Source: Nitrospinota bacterium | GTDB lineage: Bacteria; Tectomicrobia; Entotheonellia; J063 | Length of the DNA stretch: 9,725 nucleotides | Assembly (NCBI GenBank): GCA_003696125.1 | Contig: RFHZ01000018.1 | Span: forward strand, 1-9,725 | Direction of reading: 5' to 3' | Shown here: positions 1 to 4,642 of the stretch, piece after piece | Layout: every line of letters begins with the position of its first letter | How positions within the stretch are numbered: the first letter of the stretch is position 1 | Position numbers and translations under genes: made by a program | The notes under the pieces: model-generated | The model's database searches: none | What the model was told of the DNA's origin: nothing | Seen by the model: only the letters and a program-made list of their open reading frames with translations

Positions 1-11
1 CCGCTTAACCG

Positions 12-521
12 GTGGAGGGGTTAAGGCTCGAAGTCCAGCAACCTCTACGCTCCACCGCTTTCCGTACCGAACCGGCCCCGGCCGAGACCCGCACCGATGG
101 GCGAGGGTTTACCTACCACGTCTACCACTTCCAGCAGGTGACGGCCGGCCAATCCATCCCTATCACCGTCACCTATCGCAAGGAAGACAGCAGACCTTCT
201 GTACCCAAAGCCCTCCCTGCATCGAGCGCAACGGAGACAGGGGAGAGCACGCCCTCTCCGGCTACACTTCCCTCGGCGTCGAGCGGCATGTCGGCCAGTC
301 AGATCTTTTTCGCCGTGCTCATGGGTATCGGTATCCTCCTCCTCTTATACCTCTACTGTTTCGGTGTTCCAGGAAGAGGGAGACCCCTGTTGCGCACGGC
401 ACAAGGAACGGGAGGCGAGAGACCACCTTCTGCGGGACACGGCAAGAACTTCTGTACCCAGTGTGGATACCGGCTACAGGAGGATTTTCGCTACTGTCCC
501 CGCTGTGGTCAAAAACTCTGA
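12..521 (+). CDS. Membrane-anchored zinc-ribbon protein, 5' part missing or frameshifted
   Basis: The readable part is 169 residues. Residues 1-58 look like the end of a beta-rich periplasmic domain; 61-92 are a Ser/Thr/Pro-rich linker; 96-117 are one transmembrane helix (SQIFFAVLMGIGILLLLYLY); the C-terminus carries a zinc ribbon of two CxxC pairs (Cys148/151 and Cys162/165). This order places the beta domain outside and the zinc ribbon in the cytoplasm. Similar beta domain-helix-zinc ribbon proteins occur in several deep-branching bacteria; I recall them as longer, with a signal peptide and more sequence ahead of this point. The GTG at 12 has no visible ribosome-binding site and falls inside the domain, and a TAA lies in frame at 6-8, so this is probably not the true start: either a frameshift sits near the window edge or the gene is degraded. 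The function is unknown. It ends 27 bases from the convergent efp stop, with no terminator hairpin between them. Confidence 0.7.
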   Translation: MEGLRLEVQQPLRSTAFRTEPAPAETRTDGRGFTYHVYHFQQVTAGQSIPITVTYRKEDSRPSVPKALPASSATETGESTPSPATLPSASSGMSASQIFFAVLMGIGILLLLYLYCFGVPGRGRPLLRTAQGTGGERPPSAGHGKNFCTQCGYRLQEDFRYCPRCGQKL

Positions 522-548
522 GCGGAAGGGGAAAAGGGAGGGAGGAGA

Positions 549-1115
549 TTAGCCCTTCTCTACCCGCTCCAGGTAAGAGTTATCAGAGGTATCGATCCGA
601 ACGATGTCGTTCTCCTCGATAAAGATGGGGACCTGCACCACCAGGCCGGTTTCTAAGGTGGCCGGCTTGGTAGAACGGCTGGCGGTCGCTCCTTTGAGTC
701 CCGGCTCTGTCTCAATGACCCGCAGGTCCACCGTTCCCGGCAGTTCAACACTGACCGGCGTCCCCTGGTAGAAGTTGACGATGATGCGGGTGTTGGGGAC
801 GAGGTATTGGAGGGCATCACCGAGGACCTCTTCGGTCAGCGCGATCTGTTCGTAGGTCTGGCTGTTCATGAAATAGTGATGGCCCTGATCGCTGTACAGG
901 TATTCCATCTCCTGCTGGTCCAGGGTGGCCCGCTCCACCTTCTCATCGGAGCGGAACCGGTAGTCGAGGGAGTTCCCGGTGCGCAGGCTCCTCAGCTTGG
1001 TCTGCATCATCCCGCGACCTTTCCCCGGCGTCACATGCTGGAAGTCAAGGACCTGGTACAGCTCCTCATCCAGGATAATGATCATCCCTCTCCGGATCTG
1101 TGTGGCTGTAATCAT
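549..1115 (-). CDS. efp: Translation elongation factor P
   Basis: EF-P binds near the ribosomal E site and relieves stalling at consecutive prolines. The 188-residue protein has the family's full length and three-domain layout: an N-terminal KOW-like domain with the tip loop PGKGRG (Lys32 at the position that is modified or contacts the P-site tRNA), a middle OB domain, and a C-terminal OB domain ending in FIEENDIVRIDTSDNSYLERV. The lysine at the tip puts it with the EpmA-type, aminopentanol-type or unmodified EF-Ps rather than the arginine type glycosylated by EarP; no modification enzyme gene is visible here. A TTG at 1118 lies directly before the ATG at 1115. I chose the ATG because family members commonly begin M-I-x-x-x-x-[IF]-R. 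An AGGGAG ribosome-binding site lies at 1129-1134. The gene follows the small acidic ORF by 24 bases, so the two are probably cotranscribed. Confidence 0.97.
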   Translation of the reverse strand: MITATQIRRGMIIILDEELYQVLDFQHVTPGKGRGMMQTKLRSLRTGNSLDYRFRSDEKVERATLDQQEMEYLYSDQGHHYFMNSQTYEQIALTEEVLGDALQYLVPNTRIIVNFYQGTPVSVELPGTVDLRVIETEPGLKGATASRSTKPATLETGLVVQVPIFIEENDIVRIDTSDNSYLERVEKG

Positions 1116-1139
1116 CAATAGACACGCTCTCCCTGTTGG

Positions 1140-1448
1140 TTATAAGTCTCCATCCTCATACTCGTCATCACTGCGTCCATCACCCTGCGTGCCCGGCTCT
1201 TCAAATTCCAGTTCGCTGAGTCCATCATAGCTGATACGCTGGGCCCGGGATTCTTGAATCCATCTCTCCAGCTTGCGCTGGAGCTCCTGTAATTCCTCTT
1301 CGGAAAAGTCTGACTTTTGTCGGTGTAAGAAGCGGCGAGGATCAGGATCTTCGCTTCCAGGAGATCTCAGCGGGTTGGCGGCAAAACTATGCGAGAAGAA
1401 GGACTTTTTTTTCAGCTCGTTGTCCTTATCTCTCAAGGTCTCTGACAT
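1140..1448 (-). CDS. Small acidic hydrophilic protein of unknown function, upstream of efp
   Basis: I do not recognise this 102-residue protein. It is highly charged, has no cysteine, no signal peptide and no membrane segment, so it should be cytoplasmic. Residues 10-40 are basic and polar and likely disordered; a predicted amphipathic helix follows around the segment SEEELQELQRKLERWIQES; the last 30 residues are strongly acidic (ends EYEDGDL). The ATG at 1448 is preceded by AAGGGG six bases away. A GTG at 1472 would add eight residues but leaves that ribosome-binding site inside the gene, so I prefer 1448. Clean codon structure and the 24-base gap to efp support a real gene. The layout resembles a short adaptor or regulator, but nothing in the sequence proves that. 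Confidence 0.68.
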   Translation of the reverse strand: MSETLRDKDNELKKKSFFSHSFAANPLRSPGSEDPDPRRFLHRQKSDFSEEELQELQRKLERWIQESRAQRISYDGLSELEFEEPGTQGDGRSDDEYEDGDL

Positions 1449-1472
1449 ACGATTCCCCTTTATTCCCTCCAC

Positions 1473-1798
1473 TCACAAGCGCATCTGGTATATAACCTCT
1501 GAGAAACTCCTCGTCTTCTCTTGTCCTTTTGCCGGCAGGAGAGGAGAAGACAGCAGTTTGTGCAATTGGAAGAATAATTTACCGTATTTCTCCGGCAGAT
1601 GCAACAGGTATTCAGGGGCTGTGGCCGCTTGGCGAGAGAAAAATTCTGTCCCGGACAGGAAGTAGGGTTCCCGTCTCGCAGGGGCAGGGAAGAGCGGGGC
1701 CTCCAACCTGGCGACATCCCTTGACGAAAAGGGAGGGGTATGGTATCTCTTTTTCCAGAAACCCGGATGAGATACGGTAGGGTCAGACCGGAGAAGCG
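1473..1798. other. Divergent intergenic region without a convincing gene
   Basis: These 326 bases separate the minus-strand acidic protein/efp pair from the plus-strand acetyltransferase gene. They hold a plausible plus-strand promoter (1721-1749) and, on the minus strand, an AT-rich TTATAT/TATATA patch at 1489-1495 that could be part of a promoter for the acidic protein, although I find no good -35 box for it. A minus-strand open frame of 77 codons (1473-1706, TTG start) ends in TGA directly in front of, and in frame with, the acidic-protein frame. It has no ribosome-binding site that I can see and no recognisable motif, so I do not call it a gene. Confidence 0.5.
1721..1749 (+). promoter_or_regulatory. 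Probable sigma-70 promoter for the acetyltransferase gene
   Basis: TTGACG at 1721-1726 matches five of six bases of the -35 consensus. After a 17-base spacer comes TATCTC at 1744-1749, a weak -10 box preceded by TGG, which gives the TGn of an extended -10 element. Transcription would start near 1756, leaving a leader of about 43 bases before the ATG at 1799. The site is inferred from sequence only. Confidence 0.5.
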
Positions 1799-2713
1799 AT
1801 GTCGAACTCCACCTCTTCCCCTCTTCTTATCCTCGATCCCTGGCAGCATGCCGAGGGGGTTAGCCGGTTCTTTCACTACTTTCACCTCCGGCAACGCCGG
1901 CCAGACATGCCTTTCTTACGCGAGATCCTGGCCGCCTTTTCCCACTTCCCCTATGAGAATTTGAGCAAGATCATCAAGCTCGATGCCGGCTATGGGAGTA
2001 CCTACAGGATACGGCTTCCCGAAGAGGTGATGGCCGACTATATGGCGTTTCGCTTAGGGGGGACCTGCTTTTCCCTCACCTTTTTCCTGCAGACCATCCT
2101 GACCCATTGCGGCTTTTTCTCCTACCCGGTAATGGCGGATATGCAGGCAGGAGAGAATATCCACTGTGCCCTGGTCGTGTTGCTGGAGGGAGGGAAGTAT
2201 CTGGTCGATCCCGGCTACCTCCTGCACCAGCCGATGGAACTGCATCCGGCAGGGCGAAAGCTCTTCCGTACCCCCTTTGCCGGGGTGGAGATCACGCATA
2301 ATCCCTCTACGGGACGGTACGCCCTCTATACCTTTGACCGCGTGGAGCGGAAGTGGCGGTATACCTTTACCGACCGCCCTACCCCTCCGGCAGAATTTCT
2401 CCAGCACTGGTACGCCTCCTTTCATAAGACGATGATGCATGCCCTCTGCCTGACCAGGGCCACCCCGCACGGTCTCCTCTACGTCCGGAAGTACTTCCTG
2501 CGAGAGACCACCTTTGAGGGCAAACGTAACCGTAACATCCGCCGGAACTACCATGCCGTGCTTCGCGATCTGTTCGGGATCAGGGAGGAGATTGTGGAGC
2601 AGGCAGAGCTGGCCCTGCAACGGAATCTGGCTCGAGAACGGGCAAGGAGAGAGCACCATGAAACCACAACCCCCGGCACCGGTCAAACTCTTTATCGCCG
2701 CCCTCTACAGTGA
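1799..2713 (+). CDS. Arylamine N-acetyltransferase-like enzyme
   Basis: Members of this family transfer an acyl group from CoA through a cysteine protease-like Cys-His-Asp triad to arylamines, hydrazines or related substrates in the cytoplasm. All three triad residues can be placed: Cys90 in RLGGTCF (family RGGxC), His122 in NIHCALVV and Asp137 in YLVDPGY. The N-terminal FPYENLSKI (50-58) matches the family's PFENL element. The 304-residue length is slightly above the usual 260-290; the last 25 or so residues are Arg/Thr-rich, unlikely to be conserved, and overlap the next gene. The ATG at 1799 has GGAG five bases upstream. It begins an apparent two-gene operon with the DUF4416 gene. The motifs are divergent from classical NATs, so the acceptor, and even the acyl donor, cannot be told from the sequence; some relatives acylate biosynthetic intermediates instead of xenobiotics. 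Confidence 0.85.
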   Translation: MSNSTSSPLLILDPWQHAEGVSRFFHYFHLRQRRPDMPFLREILAAFSHFPYENLSKIIKLDAGYGSTYRIRLPEEVMADYMAFRLGGTCFSLTFFLQTILTHCGFFSYPVMADMQAGENIHCALVVLLEGGKYLVDPGYLLHQPMELHPAGRKLFRTPFAGVEITHNPSTGRYALYTFDRVERKWRYTFTDRPTPPAEFLQHWYASFHKTMMHALCLTRATPHGLLYVRKYFLRETTFEGKRNRNIRRNYHAVLRDLFGIREEIVEQAELALQRNLARERARREHHETTTPGTGQTLYRRPLQ

Positions 2714-3188
2714 TGCCGGGAAGATGGAAGAGGCGGCAAGGCTTCTGCAGGACCGATATGGAGCGATCGATTTCCGCAGCCAGCCCCTCCCCTTTACCGT
2801 TACCGACTACTATGCCCCCGAGATGGGTTCCCCCCTCTTCCGGCAGATCCTGGCCTTCCAGCCGCTCATCGATCCCGGAGAGCTGGCCCGCATCAAGCTG
2901 GAGACCAATACCCTGGAAGAGCGCCTGGCCGTGGCAGGACAGCGTAAGGTGAACCTCGATCCCGGCTATCTCGACTACGACAAGGTGGTGTTGGCCTCCA
3001 CCAAATATAACGGGCAGAAGATCTACCTGGCGCATGGCATCTATGCGGACCTGACCTTGCGTTACAGCAAGGGGAGCTTTTCCCCTTATCCCTGGAGTTT
3101 CCCCGATTTTAAGACCGGAGAGTATACCCCCTTCTTCCTGCAGATCCGTACGCTGTACAAACAGCAGCGGAAGGTCGCCTCCCAGTAG
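2658..3188 (+). CDS. DUF4416 family protein
   Basis: The 176-residue protein matches the DUF4416 pattern along its whole length: an N-terminal PVKLFIAALYSD strand, then DYYAPEMGSPLFR, the segment around IKLETNTLEERLA, RKVNLDPGYLDYDKVVLASTK, GIYADLTLRYSKG and PWSFPDFKTGEY near the end. The family is widespread in Desulfobacterota, Nitrospirota and related groups; its function is not established. There is no signal peptide or membrane segment. The frame is open upstream to 2514, but the ATG at 2658 has AAGGAGAG (2644-2651) at good spacing and starts the conserved region, so it is the start. It overlaps the acetyltransferase gene by 56 bases in another frame, which suggests coupled translation. 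It ends seven bases before the convergent dedA stop, with no terminator visible. Confidence 0.93.
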   Translation: MKPQPPAPVKLFIAALYSDAGKMEEAARLLQDRYGAIDFRSQPLPFTVTDYYAPEMGSPLFRQILAFQPLIDPGELARIKLETNTLEERLAVAGQRKVNLDPGYLDYDKVVLASTKYNGQKIYLAHGIYADLTLRYSKGSFSPYPWSFPDFKTGEYTPFFLQIRTLYKQQRKVASQ

Positions 3189-3194
3189 AGGGGG

Positions 3195-3848
3195 TTACTT
3201 GCTGTAGTAATGGCGGAAAAGGAAGAGCAGGCCGAGCAGGCCGAGCACGGCAAGGGAGAAGAAGAGGATGCGATCGATATGGGAGATATAGCCTAACCAG
3301 ACCTCGCGATGATCGGCAAAGGTATAGCCGAGGGCAAGGAAGAAGGGGGCAAACAGTATGGCGCCCAGCGTATCCAGGAGGAGAAACCAGGCCAGGGGCA
3401 TGCGGAGGCTACCGGCGGTGAAGAAGGCGACCACCCGGACTCCACTGATGAAACGGGCGACCAGGACCACCCATTTCCCATAGCGCTCAAAGAGGGTGCG
3501 CATGTGGTCTACCCGGGGCCGGGTCAGGAGGGGGGCAAACCAGCGGTGTTGAAAGATCCATTCCCCATAGCGCTTCCCCAGCATGTAGAGACAACAATCC
3601 CCGCTTACGATGCCGACCAGGCTGATGAGAAAGGTCATGAGCGGCGTCGTAACCTGTTCCGCAATCAGGGCCCCACCGACGGCCAGCGTGATCTCTTCGG
3701 GGAAAGGGAGTCCTAAACCGGCAAGGATGAGGAAGGCCAGCAGCCCACCATAGCTGAAGTGTTCGATGTAGTTCGTAATGAATGCTGAGAAATCGAACAT
3801 GACCTGTGGGAGTATCGTGCTTTTAAGGAAGGCAGAAGAGGGGACCAT
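3195..3848 (-). CDS. DedA family (VTT domain) integral membrane protein
   Basis: DedA proteins are inner-membrane proteins linked to flipping of undecaprenyl phosphate or phospholipids and to envelope homeostasis. The sequence shows the family's features (numbering from 3848): the re-entrant segment GLGLPFPEE with the key acidic pair Glu51/Glu52, SGDCCLYMLGKRYGEW with Gly83-Asp84, and VARFISGVRVVAFFTAG with the conserved Arg132 and Arg138 of the R-F-x-x-G-x-R motif. Several membrane helices follow and the end is basic (RHYYSK). The length is 217 residues. The start is uncertain. The ATG at 3848 has the best ribosome-binding site (GAGAGGA, five bases away) but adds 16 residues that look unconserved. 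The ATG at 3800 (201 residues, MFDFSAFITNYIEHF) matches the usual N-terminus of the family but has only a weak AGG. A strong stem-loop covers the 3848 start. Confidence 0.93.
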   Translation of the reverse strand: MVPSSAFLKSTILPQVMFDFSAFITNYIEHFSYGGLLAFLILAGLGLPFPEEITLAVGGALIAEQVTTPLMTFLISLVGIVSGDCCLYMLGKRYGEWIFQHRWFAPLLTRPRVDHMRTLFERYGKWVVLVARFISGVRVVAFFTAGSLRMPLAWFLLLDTLGAILFAPFFLALGYTFADHREVWLGYISHIDRILFFSLAVLGLLGLLFLFRHYYSK

Positions 3849-3868
3849 CCGTATCCTCTCTTCTGCCT
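3830..3868 (-). promoter_or_regulatory. 15-bp stem-loop over the upstream dedA start
   Basis: GGCAGAAGAG at 3831-3840 is perfectly inverted at 3858-3867. The pairing extends outward by one A-T pair (3830/3868) and inward through one G.T and three more pairs to 3844/3854, leaving a nine-base loop (3845-3853). In the minus-strand transcript the stem holds the GAGAGGA ribosome-binding site and the loop holds the ATG at 3848. There is no T-tract after it on either strand, so it does not look like an intrinsic terminator. It could restrict translation initiation, protect an mRNA end, or bind a protein. Confidence 0.6.
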
Positions 3869-3875
3869 CTAACGG

Positions 3876-3898
3876 CGATGCTCTCAAAGAGAGCACCG
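3876..3898 (-). promoter_or_regulatory. Stem-loop, middle of a three-hairpin cluster
   Basis: TGCTCTC (3879-3885) and GAGAGCA (3889-3895) form a perfect 7-bp stem with a three-base AAA/TTT loop; two further G-C pairs extend it to 3876/3898 across one A.C mismatch. It lies between the hairpin at the preceding gene's stop codon and the hairpin at the dedA start. No T-tract follows on either strand. Confidence 0.5.
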
Positions 3899-3904
3899 AT
3901 ACGT

Positions 3905-3942
3905 GCTGCTGGAACCCCTAGCCGGTACTAGGGTACAGCAGC
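3905..3942 (-). terminator. Two-tier stem-loop spanning the stop codon of the small periplasmic gene
   Basis: The outer stem pairs GCTGCTG (3905-3911) with CAGCAGC (3936-3942); the inner stem pairs CCCTAG (3916-3921) with CTAGGG (3928-3933) around the six-base loop 3922-3927. On the minus strand the 5' arm is made of the last codons (Ala-Ala-Val-Pro) and the TAG stop itself. Position suggests 3'-end formation or mRNA stabilisation for the 97-residue gene. It lacks the U-run of a classical Rho-independent terminator, so the terminator label is tentative. Confidence 0.45.
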
Positions 3943-4221
3943 CAGTGCCGTTTCCGCCAGAAGCGTCGCGGCCTGGTTGGCCTTAATCATGGCCTGGACA
4001 TGGTCTCCACTCTTATGGAGCTTTAACGCCTGCTCGGTCAGTTGTTGGGCCTGAGCGAGCTTGGCTGCCGCCTTTTGCTTGAGCGACGTTTTTTCCGCCT
4101 GGGCAAGCAAGGCCCGGTTTTGCTTGACCATCAGCGGACAGTTGAACGCATAGGCCTGCATCAGGGGTCCTATGACGAGCAGACCCAGCATTATGGTAAG
4201 GGAGATAACCCTCCGTGACAT
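3928..4221 (-). CDS. Small secreted helical protein of unknown function
   Basis: The 97-residue protein has a clear Sec signal peptide: MSRR, a hydrophobic stretch (about residues 5-20) and a likely AYA-FN cleavage site near residue 25. The mature part of about 72 residues is almost wholly alpha-helical, Ala/Gln/Lys/Leu-rich, and looks like a helical hairpin (AEKTSLKQKAAAKLAQAQQL, then ALKLHKSGDHVQAMIKANQA). A single Cys lies three residues after the cleavage site; the sequence is not a lipobox. Small periplasmic proteins of this build are common, and I know no function for them. The start is fixed by the ribosome-binding site: AAGGAGG at 4228-4234 directly abuts an ATG at 4227 but is six bases from the ATG at 4221, so the latter is used. 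The stop lies inside a stem-loop. Confidence 0.82.
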   Translation of the reverse strand: MSRRVISLTIMLGLLVIGPLMQAYAFNCPLMVKQNRALLAQAEKTSLKQKAAAKLAQAQQLTEQALKLHKSGDHVQAMIKANQAATLLAETALAAVP

Positions 4222-4227
4222 AAGCAT

Positions 4228-4234
4228 CCTCCTT
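4228..4234 (-). promoter_or_regulatory. Strong ribosome-binding site deciding a start
   Basis: A full AAGGAGG Shine-Dalgarno sequence lies six bases upstream of the ATG at 4221. The ATG at 4227 touches it with no spacer and so is unlikely to be used. Confidence 0.75.
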
Positions 4235-4287
4235 CCCTAAGTGGTACGGTATGCCTTAAGCGTATCGTCTACGCTCCTGTTCTCGTT

Positions 4288-4307
4288 TATGGAAAGACTT
4301 TTCCATA
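4288..4307. promoter_or_regulatory. Perfect 8-bp inverted repeat, possible operator
   Basis: TATGGAAA (4288-4295) and TTTCCATA (4300-4307) are perfect inverted copies separated by GACT. Next to it is an 8-base palindrome, TTCTAGAA (4308-4315), and a perfect minus-strand TTGACA at 4320-4325, which contains the stop codon of the preceding gene. The site lies in the 100-base gap between the four-helix membrane protein and the small secreted protein, so it could be an operator for an internal promoter of the latter. I cannot find a good -10 box at 16-18 bases from TTGACA. A-T-rich pairing and no T-run argue against an intrinsic terminator. Confidence 0.4.
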
Positions 4308-4321
4308 TTCTAGAACGCTTG

Positions 4322-4642
4322 TCAAGAGGGAAGGGAGAGGAAACGACGCGTATGGCCCCATATCGATCCTGCCGTGGCCAGGATGGCAATCACCATGTGG
4401 GCGAACCCGGAGAGGAGTCCGCTGAAGGCTGCCAGCCCGGAAGCGATGACCAGAAGGAGCAGGAGCGCGGCCAGCAGGTCTCTCCCCTCTTTGCCCAGCA
4501 TGTGGGTGAGCAAGGCGATGAGTATCCCCACCAGCGAGATGCCGATATGGGTATTGACATCCAGGAGGCCAGCCATGGTTAAAAAGCCAAAGCCTATGGC
4601 CAGGAGCAATCCTACAACCGAAATACCACTCAAGATTCGCAT
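4322..4642 (-). CDS. Small four-helix membrane protein with paired H-x14-H helices (possible di-heme cytochrome b)
   Basis: I do not recognise the family. The 106-residue protein has four predicted membrane helices at about 5-25, 31-48, 57-76 and 81-98, and almost no soluble part. Its only four histidines lie at the two ends of helix 2 (His32 and His47) and helix 4 (His82 and His97), each pair 15 residues apart. In cytochrome b-type proteins two helices each carrying two histidines 14-15 residues apart bind two stacked hemes, so this protein may be a minimal di-heme electron carrier; this is inference from spacing alone. The ATG at 4642 is preceded by GGAGAGGA at good spacing, unlike the ATG at 4657, so 4642 is chosen. 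It overlaps the end of the RND gene by 13 bases, which implies coupled translation and a link to the pump or to the Ccm genes upstream. Confidence 0.8.
   Translation of the reverse strand: MRILSGISVVGLLLAIGFGFLTMAGLLDVNTHIGISLVGILIALLTHMLGKEGRDLLAALLLLLVIASGLAAFSGLLSGFAHMVIAILATAGSIWGHTRRFLSLPS

Noticed and set aside
522-548. Bidirectional terminator between the zinc-ribbon gene and efp
   Set aside because: The 27-base gap is purine-rich with no inverted repeat or T-run.
1473-1706. Minus-strand 77-codon frame, in frame with the acidic protein across TGA 1473-1475, considered as a second selenoprotein
   Set aside because: There is no redox motif around the TGA, no conserved protein features, no SECIS-like stem at suitable distance, and the downstream gene has its own ribosome-binding site and ATG at 1448.
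1460-1894. 144-codon minus-strand frame overlapping the start of the acetyltransferase gene
   Set aside because: Its product is Arg/Pro/Ser-rich without any motif, and it lies antisense to a gene with clear catalytic residues; it looks like a shadow frame.
2054-2686. 210-codon minus-strand open frame
   Set aside because: It is antisense to the acetyltransferase gene, whose triad and motifs are clear; no support for a second protein.
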